This document shows, one piece after another, positions 1-7,512 of a DNA stretch of 38,202 nucleotides. The DNA is taken from the NCBI GenBank assembly GCA_903882805.1, contig CAIRYK010000017.1, forward strand, positions 1-38,202, written 5' to 3'. This DNA is from an uncultured Bacteroidota bacterium. Its GTDB lineage: Bacteria; Bacteroidota; Bacteroidia; Chitinophagales; Chitinophagaceae. Within the stretch, counting starts at the first letter, position 1, and every line of letters begins with the position of its first letter. Under the pieces are notes generated by a model, which saw only the letters and a list, made by a program, of their open reading frames with translations, had not been told where the DNA came from and did not search any database. Both the position numbers and the translations under genes were made by a program.

Positions 1-1599
1 AAGATTATTAATCATCACTTGTGCTGTATTTCCTTTGCTAAGTTTTTGGTCAATAATTGTATTTAGCACATCCTTATAGCTAGAAACAGATGTTGCGTAT
101 TTGATATTTTGTTCCTTGGCATGATGGTATGTAATATCGCTATATAAAATTAAAGATTCACTTATTATAGTAACCTCTGTTGTTATTTCTCTTATCGAAT
201 TGATGTAGCTGAGAACTTGTGAGCCACTATACTTAAAATCCGTCTTTCTTTTCTTAATGAATTTAATAAATTCATCATAATCATTTTCATTAGAACTAAA
301 AAAAGATTTAGCAAGGATAAATAGTTGGGATGGAAGAATTGTTGCAGGAATTATTGACTCATTCTGTTTTGACACAATATTATTCAATGTCCTATCAGAT
401 GTCAAATAAAATGATTTTACATCATTAAAGTTGTAATTATTTTGACCTCTTATTTTTTTTACCAATAAAAGATTATAAGCGTCTACCTCAGATGCCTTTC
501 TTCCGTAATAATGAAATCTCTCCTTTTTCTTATCAAACAAAAACTTACTATACTTCCTTAAATCATTAGGGTCAATCGAATCAATCTTATTAATTTCAGC
601 ATTTAATTTATCCAAAACGGTCTTGTATTCACTAAATAAATGTCTTTGATATTGGTCCGGTGTCTTGATTGTACCTTTATGAAAGAGATGCGAATAATGA
701 ATAATAAAATCTTCATGAAATAATTCACTATGCTCATCACTTATTTGCCCTAATAAATCAATAGTATTTTGAGACTTCTGACTTTTAAGAACATTGACAA
801 TTTGAGTTAGCTTGTTATTTAATTCTATGTGTGTTTTGCCCGTATAAATAAATTTAATACCCAAATCCCTACACTGTTCCAGAAGATACATTGTTGACTC
901 CTGTCTTTCTTTCCCCCCTATTCCAATTAATCTAAATATTATGTTTGTGTCTAATATAAATGATTTGTCTTCAAATAACTTAAAATCTATCTGCTTAATA
1001 CCCTTACCGGTAGTTAAAATTGCAAACTCAACCGCCCTAGAAAATACATTGTAAATAGCCTTATTTTTTTCATCATTATTTTCATCTAAAAAAGCATTAA
1101 ATAAATCTATCTCTTCTTTCGTAAAGTCAAATGCATCAACATTAGGAATCAAACTTTTAAGGTTATCGACCGAAAATGAATTAATATTTTCAAAAACAGC
1201 AGAATACAACATTTTCTCAATTACTATTTTCCCATCCGAATTGAGGTTGTTTGTTTGAAGGTATTTAATTATGTGTGTTTCAATAGAATTTAACGAAATT
1301 GCCGCTTCTACACGTTTAAATTCCTCCGGTAATAGATTAATTAGTTTACTAGTTTGAGTCGGAACAATATTGAACTCTTTCGATGATTGTATTAAATTAT
1401 CTAAAAAATCTAATTCAATTGGGATGTGTAAATAATCCTTAATGTAAGCAAAAATATCTTCAAGTGTTTCTGCCTTATTTTGACACTCAAAAAACTTCTC
1501 ATGTATAACAGAAATCAAAATCGAGTTCAAGGTTGAAGATTGAGAATCATTCAATAAGCAGTTTACACGAAATAAATTAAAACTCTTTATATCAGCCAT
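1..1599 (-). CDS. PIN-domain protein, partial (3' end outside window)
   Basis: An open frame of 533 codons runs from an ATG at 1597-1599 to the window edge without a stop, so the C-terminus is missing. About 200 residues of unrecognised helical sequence precede a PIN-like nuclease fold. The fold begins at FILDTNIIFRLIG (Asp217), followed by THIEL, SEVDAYNLLL and LTSDRTL, which supply the four acidic positions expected for metal binding in PIN ribonucleases. It is not one of the short VapC toxins, because it is far longer and no antitoxin gene lies next to it. RNA cleavage, perhaps in host defence, is inferred from the fold and the island context. Start choice: the first ATG after an in-frame stop, with a possible -7 box at 1632-1639. 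Confidence 0.7.
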   Translation of the reverse strand, partial: MADIKSFNLFRVNCLLNDSQSSTLNSILISVIHEKFFECQNKAETLEDIFAYIKDYLHIPIELDFLDNLIQSSKEFNIVPTQTSKLINLLPEEFKRVEAAISLNSIETHIIKYLQTNNLNSDGKIVIEKMLYSAVFENINSFSVDNLKSLIPNVDAFDFTKEEIDLFNAFLDENNDEKNKAIYNVFSRAVEFAILTTGKGIKQIDFKLFEDKSFILDTNIIFRLIGIGGKERQESTMYLLEQCRDLGIKFIYTGKTHIELNNKLTQIVNVLKSQKSQNTIDLLGQISDEHSELFHEDFIIHYSHLFHKGTIKTPDQYQRHLFSEYKTVLDKLNAEINKIDSIDPNDLRKYSKFLFDKKKERFHYYGRKASEVDAYNLLLVKKIRGQNNYNFNDVKSFYLTSDRTLNNIVSKQNESIIPATILPSQLFILAKSFFSSNENDYDEFIKFIKKRKTDFKYSGSQVLSYINSIREITTEVTIISESLILYSDITYHHAKEQNIKYATSVSSYKDVLNTIIDQKLSKGNTAQVMINNL

Positions 1600-1631
1600 T
1601 CAAATAATTTTATAGTTAAAAAAAACAGCAA

Positions 1632-1639
1632 TAAAGGTA
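1632..1639 (-). promoter_or_regulatory. Possible -7 box for the PIN gene
   Basis: Read on the minus strand this is TACCTTTA, one base from the Bacteroidota -7 consensus TAnnTTTG, 33 bases before the ATG. No good -33 TTTG is seen, so this is a weak call. Confidence 0.3.
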
Positions 1640-1780
1640 TCGATTTTATGGTTATGTTTTGACGTGATGCGTTTGAAATGATAACATTTTTGTTGCCTTA
1701 ACATTTATCATATTTTTATTAGCATTCCTTTTAGGTGAGAAAACAGAAATCCACTCATTAGCTAAAACCTAAGGCAAAAT

Positions 1781-1814
1781 AAAAGCAGACTATCAATCCT
1801 GACAGTCTGCTTTT
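1781..1814 (-). terminator. Intrinsic terminator downstream of the small Gly/Lys-rich gene
   Basis: Perfect 11-bp stem (AAAAGCAGACT paired with AGTCTGCTTTT) with a 12-nt loop. On the minus strand it is followed by further T-rich sequence. It lies 19 bases beyond the stop of the gene at 1833-2003 and closes the unit that starts with the LytTR-like gene. Confidence 0.8.
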
Positions 1815-1832
1815 AGGCTAACTACGGTAATT

Positions 1833-2003
1833 TTACCTTTTACCTCCGCCTTTACTTCCACCACCCTTACCTCCGCCTTTACCTCCCTGGTTTGTTTGTA
1901 GCTGAGTACCCCTGTTTCCTTGATTTTTGTCGTACTGAATGTTTGTACCGGATGTGCCTTTGTTGGCATTTTGCTGATTTGTACCATTCTGTTCTGGTGT
2001 CAT
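1833..2003 (-). CDS. Small Gly/Lys-rich tailed protein (56 aa)
   Basis: The frame starts MTPEQNGTNQQNANKG and ends with a tail of repeated GGK/GGGK units (about residues 40-56). It is followed 19 bases later by a strong terminator and preceded by the LytTR-like gene on the same strand. An overlapping longer frame in another phase (1793-1987) runs through the terminator hairpin, so it is less likely to be real. The tail is basic and flexible, which would suit nucleic-acid binding, but nothing else supports a function. Low-complexity composition makes any homology call unsafe. Confidence 0.5.
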   Translation of the reverse strand: MTPEQNGTNQQNANKGTSGTNIQYDKNQGNRGTQLQTNQGGKGGGKGGGSKGGGKR

Positions 2004-2039
2004 AATCTTAATTTTTAAAGGTTAAGACACAAAACTATT

Positions 2040-2855
2040 TTAATCGGTAGCCTTATTAGAATCAATGTAAGATTTCGCCTTTTTTTGTAAAATCCTTCTA
2101 TTATTTCTGTCTTCCCTAATTTTTACCATTTGACTTTTCACCCATTTTATTTCAGTGCCTTTTTTGGGTATCTTTATTTGAATTGCCTCAATATCAATTT
2201 CTGCATTAAAATTCAGCTGTAAACAATTTTCAGTCTCAAAGTAATAATGCTCAACATTAATAATTGCCCCTTGTGAAACATTCAATAAATGATGTCTCCA
2301 TGGGTCTAAATAAGTACATAGATTTTCAAGATTTAGGCTTTCACCATTCGGCAATTCTTGACTATTTAAATAGTATTTATTTATCTCAGTGGGTTTATCA
2401 ACCCACTCCTTCTTTTCATAAATAATCTTTTTACGACCAACTATTTTATCATCTTTTTCATTTGATGTAATAATACAAATAATGTCCTTTGGATTTAATC
2501 CTACTGGGATTGCATCACCATCTGAATTTTTAATTTTTAACTTTCTCTGAGCATCATAGAAATTCTTGTCATGCTCTAATATTGCCTCTAAATCAGAATG
2601 AAGTCTTAATGGGCTATAAAATTCAAATTCCAGTTCTTTAATAACTTGCTTCTGTTCCTCAATTATTAGCATCGCCGCAGCCAACTCATTTGCTAATTGT
2701 ACAACTAATGGATTGTTCTTTCTGCTTTTTGAAATATTCTCTTTTACGGCCTGTATGAACAATTGTTTCCGTTGAGGCTCAATATCATTTTGGTCATTCA
2801 ACAAATAGTAAAGAAGCAAAAGTTGCTTTTTAATTTTTTTTAAATTTACGTCCAT
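2040..2855 (-). CDS. LytTR-like DNA-binding protein
   Basis: A 271-aa protein. The N-terminal half is helical and charged and has no recognised receiver or membrane segment. Residues about 119-218 resemble a LytTR DNA-binding domain: a strand with DIICIITSNE, a basic stretch, a YYLNSQELPNGESLNLENL segment, then a motif resembling the family's histidine/asparagine segment (HHLLNVSQGAIIN). LytTR proteins bind direct repeats in promoters, usually as response regulators. Here the receiver is absent, so control would have to come through the unknown N-terminus. It is the first gene of a minus-strand unit with 1833-2003. The assignment rests on pattern only. Confidence 0.5.
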   Translation of the reverse strand: MDVNLKKIKKQLLLLYYLLNDQNDIEPQRKQLFIQAVKENISKSRKNNPLVVQLANELAAAMLIIEEQKQVIKELEFEFYSPLRLHSDLEAILEHDKNFYDAQRKLKIKNSDGDAIPVGLNPKDIICIITSNEKDDKIVGRKKIIYEKKEWVDKPTEINKYYLNSQELPNGESLNLENLCTYLDPWRHHLLNVSQGAIINVEHYYFETENCLQLNFNAEIDIEAIQIKIPKKGTEIKWVKSQMVKIREDRNNRRILQKKAKSYIDSNKATD

Positions 2856-2956
2856 AAGTAAAAGATTATCCTTATAAAATTACCTGCTTATTGTAATAAC
2901 GCAATTTAAACAAAATGAGCTTGACAGTTTATAATTCAATTACCCAATTAGGCAGC

Positions 2957-2982
2957 AACTTGTACTTCTGGGAGTAGAAGTT
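2957..2982 (+). repeat. Dispersed hairpin repeat, copy 1 (variant)
   Basis: Arms AACTTGTACT and AGTAGAAGTT flank the loop TCTGGG, with one unpaired position (G-G at 2962/2977). It lies between the divergent genes 2040-2855 and 3069-3317. This is the only copy not located just behind a gene's 3' end. Confidence 0.75.
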
Positions 2983-3045
2983 ATCCCAAAACTGCCGTCA
3001 GCAGATATTAAGCTACCTCATTTAAATTCAATCTATTTTTATAAT

Positions 3046-3053
3046 TACCTTCG
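3046..3053 (+). promoter_or_regulatory. Possible -7 box for the 3069 gene
   Basis: TACCTTCG is close to TAnnTTTG and lies 16 bases before the ATG at 3069. There is no convincing -33 element. Weak call. Confidence 0.3.
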
Positions 3054-3068
3054 TATTGACCTTTAATT

Positions 3069-3317
3069 ATGGAATACAGTTTTAGTATTGATGTTGATTT
3101 TAAAGGCAAGGAATATAGTTTTGAAGCTAGACTGGCAACAGTTGGATACACCCATAAGTTCTATATTGTAATAAGCGGCGTTGAGGTTACCTTTGAGCCG
3201 GATGAAGAGCGTAATTACCGGGCAATATTAAACACATCAGACAAGAGTTCAATTAAAGGTGTTGATATTGAACTGATAAAAGCGGTTGGAGAGAAAATTC
3301 AATCAATACTGCAATAG
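3069..3317 (+). CDS. Hypothetical 82-aa protein
   Basis: Not recognised. The sequence alternates polar and hydrophobic residues in its first two thirds (MEYSFSIDVDFKGKEYSFEA), suggesting a small beta-sheet protein, and ends with a helix (GVDIELIKAVGEKIQSIL). No cysteines, signal peptide or membrane segment. It is followed after 27 bases by another unknown gene on the same strand, so the two are probably co-transcribed. Confidence 0.6.
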   Translation: MEYSFSIDVDFKGKEYSFEARLATVGYTHKFYIVISGVEVTFEPDEERNYRAILNTSDKSSIKGVDIELIKAVGEKIQSILQ

Positions 3318-3344
3318 GTCTTTAACTGGAAAGTATCATTTATT

Positions 3345-3890
3345 ATGAACAACAGCATCCTTGAAATAAAGCTACGAGCAGCCATCAACGAGATTGTAGA
3401 TGCTGCAAAACACCCTTTGTATAAAGAAGTTATTGAAATCTGGCTCTCAGACTATAAAGAAGTATCGAAAGAAATGTTAGCAGAGGCGAGAGGACAAGTA
3501 ACTACGGAGAAGATACACGGGCGTACCATGTGTGAATTTGAACGGGTCTATATGCACCTTGACATGCTTATGGATTATTATCGCTTAGAGACCTTATGCG
3601 AAACAGCCATGCAGGAATACGATTCAATTCTATTAGCGAACTCAAAAGCACATGATAATTTTAGGTTACAGCAGTGGGTAGGCAAATATGAAAAGTTAGG
3701 CATAGAGGAATTATTGGAACCGCCAATAGAGAGTGAAAATGTCAATAATGTAAGGACGATTTATGACGTACCCTATTTAGTTACTGGCATCGAATTTAAG
3801 AAGTCAATGGAGTTTTACCATGTCTTTACTCATTTGTTTTTTGAGGAGAAAATACTACCTGATAGATTAGCTGAGTTTAGAAAGATATGA
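3345..3890 (+). CDS. Hypothetical helical protein (181 aa)
   Basis: Not recognised. The first 110 residues are rich in predicted helices with many acidic and basic residues (LRAAINEIVDAAKHPLYKEV, DMLMDYYRLETLCETAMQEY). The second half has a mixed composition. No known catalytic motif, signal peptide or membrane span. It is the second gene after 3069-3317, and its end is followed at 3933 by a remnant of another gene's 3' end. Confidence 0.55.
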   Translation: MNNSILEIKLRAAINEIVDAAKHPLYKEVIEIWLSDYKEVSKEMLAEARGQVTTEKIHGRTMCEFERVYMHLDMLMDYYRLETLCETAMQEYDSILLANSKAHDNFRLQQWVGKYEKLGIEELLEPPIESENVNNVRTIYDVPYLVTGIEFKKSMEFYHVFTHLFFEEKILPDRLAEFRKI

Positions 3891-3932
3891 CCTATGAGGA
3901 ATGAAATGTTAGAGGGGAAAATTAAAAATAGG

Positions 3933-3975
3933 CAACAATTAAATTGTGCTATAATTATCCCTTGAACTATATCGC
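3933..3975 (-). pseudogene. 3'-end remnant of the YSSRD-repeat gene; left direct repeat
   Basis: This 43-bp stretch matches 4607-4649 with six mismatches. Read on the minus strand it still encodes the C-terminus RYSSRDNYSTI followed by a stop, exactly like the end of the intact gene at 4613-4822. A stop lies just upstream, so only about 14 codons survive. The pair flanks the GIY-YIG-like gene at 4003-4578. Confidence 0.7.
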
Positions 3976-4002
3976 AGAACGTTTTAGCAAAATAGACACC
4001 TA

Positions 4003-4578
4003 ATGAAAAACATAACAAACATCTTCAATAGCCATTTAAAAGTCCCAACAATTAATCCGAGACGAGAAGGCTTTCCATTGAGTGGGGTTTATTATTGGTG
4101 GGCAGCAAAAGAAGCACTTGAACTTTTAGGTATCCCCCTTAGTGATTCCCTTTCCTATATTGTTAAGAACTCAAAAGAATATTTCCTCTTTTATATTGGA
4201 ATAGGTCCGATGGATAAAGGGTCGAAGAACACTTTATACGGAAGAATATACAGTAGCCATTTTAGAGATAGTATTTATGGTTCTACTATACGGTATTCAA
4301 TCGCTTCATTATTGAAATGTCAGTTTTATAAAAAAGATAAAAAATCAGGTGGAAAAGCATATTCTGTTAGTATTCAAGATGAAGAACGCATTACCATTTT
4401 ATTGCAAAGTCAATTTGTAATAAGTGCTATTGAACACAATCGCCCTTGGGATGTTGAAATAGAATACATTGAGCATTACGAACCGCCAATAAATATTGAC
4501 CATAATGAAGAAGGATGGTATCATGGTACTATTACTAAGGCAAGAGATAATTCAAGAAAAAACGCATTGCCAAAATAG
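4003..4578 (+). CDS. GIY-YIG-superfamily protein
   Basis: A 191-aa protein with the landmarks of a GIY-YIG nuclease fold: GVYYW (residues 28-32) as the GIY strand, FYIGIG (63-68) as the YIG strand, Arg81 in LYGRIYSSHF with His86, then GSTIRYSIASLL, and near the end EYIEHYEPPIN (from Glu154), which supplies the metal-binding Glu and the PP(I/L)N turn found in this superfamily. The domain would cut DNA with one divalent metal. It is a lone gene lying between two copies of a 43-bp repeat taken from a neighbouring gene, as if inserted there. It could be a homing-type nuclease or a restriction effector; the sequence does not separate these. Confidence 0.65.
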   Translation: MKNITNIFNSHLKVPTINPRREGFPLSGVYYWWAAKEALELLGIPLSDSLSYIVKNSKEYFLFYIGIGPMDKGSKNTLYGRIYSSHFRDSIYGSTIRYSIASLLKCQFYKKDKKSGGKAYSVSIQDEERITILLQSQFVISAIEHNRPWDVEIEYIEHYEPPINIDHNEEGWYHGTITKARDNSRKNALPK

Positions 4579-4606
4579 TCTTGTCTCATTTTACCTTAAT
4601 AAAATT

Positions 4607-4649
4607 CAACAACTAAATAGTGCTATAACTATCCCGTGAACTGTACCGC
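4607..4649 (-). repeat. Right direct repeat flanking the GIY-YIG gene
   Basis: Same-orientation copy of 3933-3975 (37 of 43 bases identical). It coincides with the 3' end and stop of the 69-aa YSSRD-repeat gene. Confidence 0.75.
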
Positions 4650-4822
4650 CTCACTTTTCCATCTGACATTGAAACATTGAGAAAACTGCCAGCCCATAGA
4701 GCGTTAGTCACGAGTTTGCCCACGCTAACGGTTGTGTAATTATCTCTTGAACTATACAAGTGTACTCTGTCACCTTGTATTTTGATTACCCCGAATGCCG
4801 GGTACTTTGAATCCCATGCCAT
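4613..4822 (-). CDS. Small protein with tandem YSSRD repeats (69 aa)
   Basis: Not assigned to a family. It contains two copies of a unit of the form V(H/R)xYSSRD(N/S)Y(T/S)T, at about residues 20-32 and at the extreme C-terminus, separated by GKLVTNALWAGSFLNVSMSDG. This looks like two beta-hairpin blades of a small beta barrel. It is the last gene of the operon that starts with the serine recombinase, beginning two bases after the preceding stop. A remnant of its 3' end lies at 3933-3975. Confidence 0.6.
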   Translation of the reverse strand: MAWDSKYPAFGVIKIQGDRVHLYSSRDNYTTVSVGKLVTNALWAGSFLNVSMSDGKVRRYSSRDSYSTI

Positions 4823-4824
4823 AT

Positions 4825-5028
4825 TTACTTTCTTTTTTCTTTTAAGAATAATGTCCAGACATAGCCCCTTGCATCAGTTTCAGCATGGAACCAGGAATCA
4901 GGTCTTACTAAATCGTGCGGGTCATTGGCTCTCAACCGCTCAATAGCCGGGAGGTATTCCGGCTTAACAACTTGTTCTATCTCGTTGAGATAATTTTCGT
5001 AGTTCATTACAAATTCTATTGCTTCCAT
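4825..5028 (-). CDS. Hypothetical 67-aa protein
   Basis: Not recognised. A compact acidic protein, probably helical at first (YENYLNEIEQVVKPEYLPAI) and then RPDSWFHAETDARGYVWTLF. Third gene of the recombinase operon, with short gaps on both sides (21 and 2 bases), which supports translation as part of one message. Confidence 0.6.
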   Translation of the reverse strand: MEAIEFVMNYENYLNEIEQVVKPEYLPAIERLRANDPHDLVRPDSWFHAETDARGYVWTLFLKEKRK

Positions 5029-5049
5029 TTTTTCTATTTTTTACTGTTT

Positions 5050-5205
5050 TTATTTGTACTCATAATATTTTCCATTTACTAAAATTGCCGTAACATTCAT
5101 TTCAGAGCATATTGCCCAGACTTCTACCGGGATAAGTTTATTAGGGTCCACAACACAAAATGTGTGGTAAGTTTTTTCTGTTTGATGTTGAATAGTTATT
5201 TTCAT
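5050..5205 (-). CDS. Hypothetical 51-aa protein
   Basis: A short frame starting MKITIQHQTEKTYHTF and ending VNGKYYEYK. The start codon lies two bases after the serine recombinase stop and the gene ends 21 bases before the next start, a tight operon spacing that argues for a real gene. Probably a small beta-rich protein. No known motif. Confidence 0.55.
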   Translation of the reverse strand: MKITIQHQTEKTYHTFCVVDPNKLIPVEVWAICSEMNVTAILVNGKYYEYK

Positions 5206-5207
5206 TA

Positions 5208-5834
5208 TTATGCTACTGCTTTTAATTGTTTGGTTTCTAATGCAACTCTTTTAACTTTCATAATCGTAGCGGTTGAAGCATCAGTTATTTTGGCAATTTC
5301 CCTAATAGTAGTCTTACCTTCATTCAGGTATTTTAAAATGAGTTTATTGTTTTCTTTATTCAGAAAATCAACTTTCCTCTCATTACTGCCAGACTTCCTA
5401 CCAAAAACTACTCCCTTTTGACGGGCTGCAATTTTGCCCATTTCCGTCCTTTCTCTTATTAGCTCTTTCTCTTGCTCTGCTATGACCGATACGATATGAC
5501 TGAATAATTTGAAAATTGGGTTTGGCTTGCCATTGACCTTACTATCAAGGTTCATGTTCTGAATATGAACAGTTACTTCTTTTTGCTCACATACATTCAA
5601 AGTTGTAAGGGTATCAAAGGCATTTCTACCAAGACGGCTAAATTCTTCAACATATAAATCAGTAACCTTCCCGGCTTCAATCAGTTTAAGAAGTTCCGCT
5701 CCCTTTGGTCTTTTTGAGAATGCTATTGACCCGCTGATTTGTTCTTGCAGGATTAAATCGCAATTTTCAGAATTTAGCAATTGCCTTGACCCGGATTGCC
5801 CTATTGTGCTCCACCTAATGTATTTTACTCTCAT
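5208..5834 (-). CDS. Serine recombinase (resolvase/invertase family)
   Basis: A 208-aa protein of normal resolvase/invertase length. The N-terminal catalytic domain opens YIRWSTIGQSGSRQ, with Ser9 as nucleophile. EEFSRLGRN (Arg67, Arg70) supplies the active-site arginines, and the long dimer helix ends ERTEMGKIAARQKGVVFGR. Residues about 158-200 form a small helix-turn-helix DNA-binding domain (TIREIAKITDASTATIMKVKRV). Such enzymes resolve cointegrates or invert DNA at short crossover sites, so it may maintain the island or switch a segment; no paired recombination site was identified nearby. It leads an operon with three small genes downstream. Confidence 0.85.
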   Translation of the reverse strand: MRVKYIRWSTIGQSGSRQLLNSENCDLILQEQISGSIAFSKRPKGAELLKLIEAGKVTDLYVEEFSRLGRNAFDTLTTLNVCEQKEVTVHIQNMNLDSKVNGKPNPIFKLFSHIVSVIAEQEKELIRERTEMGKIAARQKGVVFGRKSGSNERKVDFLNKENNKLILKYLNEGKTTIREIAKITDASTATIMKVKRVALETKQLKAVA

Positions 5835-5962
5835 TTTGTAGCAATTAATCTTATAACAGTAAAATTAAAACAAAAGGTCGGTATAACCCCTGTTTTCGGG
5901 CATTTTAACGGTCTCCTAGCGTTTCATTTTAATTGTTGAATTATATTGAGGCAAGTAATAGA

Positions 5963-6002
5963 GTAAATGAACTTATACTCCCAGAAGTATAAGTTCATTT
6001 AC
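5963..6002 (-). repeat. Dispersed hairpin repeat, copy 2 (17-bp perfect stem)
   Basis: The longest copy: a 17-bp perfect stem with loop CCCAGA on the plus strand (TCTGGG in the sense of the minus-strand gene). Compared with the other copies, the inner G-C pair is replaced by A-T on both arms (ACTTATACT with AGTATAAGT), a compensatory change. It lies 10 bases past the stop of the zinc-ribbon gene at 6013-6219, where a terminator would be expected. Confidence 0.85.
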
Positions 6003-6012
6003 TAGCAATTAA

Positions 6013-6219
6013 TTACTTCTCATTACTGTCGAACATTTTTATCAAAAAATCTATCTCTGACATAACATCTATGACTTCAACACAATCTCGGCAGAAGTAA
6101 CCACATACTTCTTCACCATAAACAACATTATCATTAATGCCACGACTGACTAATCGCTCTTCATTTACATTTCCACTACCGCATTCGGCACAAACCATTT
6201 TTTGATTATTATTTTTCAT
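6013..6219 (-). CDS. Small zinc-ribbon protein (68 aa)
   Basis: Two CxxC pairs (CAEC near residue 10 and CRDC near residue 43) make a typical zinc ribbon. The C-terminal 20 residues are acidic. The start overlaps the preceding gene by 11 bases, so translation is probably coupled. The protein may bind nucleic acid or another protein; no partner is evident. Confidence 0.65.
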   Translation of the reverse strand: MKNNNQKMVCAECGSGNVNEERLVSRGINDNVVYGEEVCGYFCRDCVEVIDVMSEIDFLIKMFDSNEK

Positions 6220-6724
6220 TTTTTGATTTTAATTTTTCTTCTTTAATTTTCAATGCTTCTAATTTCTTAACGGTGGTTCTCCTAACTACGATTTCACCGT
6301 CATATACTAATACATAGTCTTTCCCTTTACTGAGCATATCACACACCATATAAGATGCTAAGTCAAGTAAGTGTCTTGGTAAAAAACTATTCTCGTCTTT
6401 AAACCTGCTATTGTAGTAATCACAATAATTTTCGCACAGGACACCTGTTTCATCAAAATAATACGCTGCTTCATCCGCATTGGCTATTTGATATGGTATT
6501 TCATAATTTTCGAGACCTCTTTTGATTAAGTCTGTAAAATTATCATACACTTCCCTTTTGTAAACCGCCCCATTTCGTTCCCACAAATGCTCTATAACAT
6601 AAACATACCTTTTAGGTACGTTTGTACTATTTATGGTTCTATTCATTTCAAGAATGAACTGATTTACATCTTTTACTATTGCGGGAGCCCTAGCTACAAC
6701 CGTCTTTTCTAATTCTATTGTCAT
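6209..6724 (-). CDS. Hypothetical 171-aa protein
   Basis: Not recognised. Mixed alpha/beta composition with a strongly basic C-terminal helix (VKKLEALKIKEEKLKSK). It is first in a two-gene unit with the zinc-ribbon protein. Upstream lies a 107-bp region nearly duplicated in front of the operon at 7173-7490, so the two small operons are likely controlled together. Confidence 0.6.
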   Translation of the reverse strand: MTIELEKTVVARAPAIVKDVNQFILEMNRTINSTNVPKRYVYVIEHLWERNGAVYKREVYDNFTDLIKRGLENYEIPYQIANADEAAYYFDETGVLCENYCDYYNSRFKDENSFLPRHLLDLASYMVCDMLSKGKDYVLVYDGEIVVRRTTVKKLEALKIKEEKLKSKNEK

Positions 6725-6738
6725 AATGTTATTTTAGT

Positions 6739-6845
6739 AAAGTCATTTCTTTGACTTTCTTAATTATTGTATCATTGAACATTCAAAAGTTTCACATAAT
6801 TTTAAATAAATTCGTTCAAAAACGCTTTATTCATAGGCATTTCAA
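6739..6845 (-). promoter_or_regulatory. Duplicated promoter/leader region, copy A
   Basis: A 107-bp segment matching 7513-7619 at roughly 80 percent, with the 41 bases nearest the gene identical. It contains two short inverted repeats kept in both copies: AAAGTCA/TGACTTT separated by six bases, and TTGAA/TTCAA separated by two. It precedes the operon 6724-6013 and probably carries its promoter and operator. Confidence 0.65.
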
Positions 6846-6870
6846 CTTGGTTTATATAGCCATAAAAAAA

Positions 6871-6898
6871 GAACTTGTACTCCTGAAAGTACAAGTTC
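6871..6898 (-). repeat. Dispersed hairpin repeat, copy 3
   Basis: An 11-bp perfect stem (GAACTTGTACT with AGTACAAGTTC) with a divergent loop, CCTGAA on the plus strand. A run of seven A residues lies on the left, giving a U-run on the minus transcript. It lies 31 bases past the stop of the gene at 6929-7186, between that operon and the promoter of the next. Confidence 0.85.
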
Positions 6899-6928
6899 AT
6901 TGAACCGATTATTTGTATTCAAATGACC

Positions 6929-7186
6929 CTAATCTCTTTTGAATTTTTGTATAACTGGCTCTCTCGTTTGTCTTGGTACTGGCTTCGGTGCGTGTTTATG
7001 TCTGATAAAGGAAAGGAATGTTCTACATTTTTTACATCGTAGAATTTCAACGACTCCAAAAAGTTTTCCATCTGAATTGAATAGATTTTCATCAACGATT
7101 TCAAATTCCAATTTCTTTACATCGCAATTAGGGCATAGTGTACCATGCGTATTACCTAACTTACCACCTTCATTAATTTTTTCCAT
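6929..7186 (-). CDS. Zinc-ribbon-like protein (85 aa)
   Basis: Contains CPNC (about residues 18-21) and CKKC (about 51-54), the two knuckles of a zinc ribbon, followed by a basic, proline-rich tail (RHKHAPKPVPRQTREP). The start codon lies inside the 3' end of the preceding gene (14-base overlap), suggesting translational coupling. It is the second zinc-ribbon gene in this cluster, in the same relative position as 6013-6219 in the neighbouring operon. Confidence 0.65.
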   Translation of the reverse strand: MEKINEGGKLGNTHGTLCPNCDVKKLEFEIVDENLFNSDGKLFGVVEILRCKKCRTFLSFIRHKHAPKPVPRQTREPVIQKFKRD

Positions 7187-7490
7187 TCTTATAAATTTTT
7201 GTTAGTAACTCCGTCACATTAATATTCAACTCGGAAATGTCAATACTTTGATAACCCTGACTTCTATCTGAGTTCGTCCAGTACTCAAATACAATTGCTT
7301 TATCTCCTTTCATCGTAAAATCATATTCCTGTATTGGTATTGTTTGTTCGGCAGTGTTCAAATCACTGTATGTTTTCAATACTGCAATTTTCATTGCCGT
7401 TAATACCGTATTCATATCATTACCAACCTTTGTGGCTATTTCTAAAAAATCCATTACTGTCTTACCTTTTTGTTTTGTTTCTTTTTTCAT
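7173..7490 (-). CDS. Hypothetical 105-aa protein
   Basis: Not recognised. The start at 7488-7490 is preferred over the one at 7518-7520, because the latter lies inside the duplicated promoter region, where the sister copy is not translated in frame with its gene. The protein then begins MKKETKQKGKTVMDFLEIAT. It is probably helical in the N-terminal half and sheet-rich later (YDFTMKGDKAIVFEYW). It overlaps the following zinc-ribbon gene. Confidence 0.6.
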   Translation of the reverse strand: MKKETKQKGKTVMDFLEIATKVGNDMNTVLTAMKIAVLKTYSDLNTAEQTIPIQEYDFTMKGDKAIVFEYWTNSDRSQGYQSIDISELNINVTELLTKIYKNGKN

Positions 7491-7512
7491 GTGTTTAATT
7501 ATTTTTTTATTG

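Noticed and set aside
1793..1987. 64-aa minus-strand frame overlapping the Gly/Lys-tailed gene
   Set aside because: It runs through the terminator hairpin and its composition is the out-of-phase reading of the Gly/Lys repeats. The frame at 1833-2003 is better placed.
3830..4018. 62-aa minus-strand frame over the left direct repeat
   Set aside because: It overlaps the ends of two plus-strand genes and reads the YSSRD remnant in the wrong phase.
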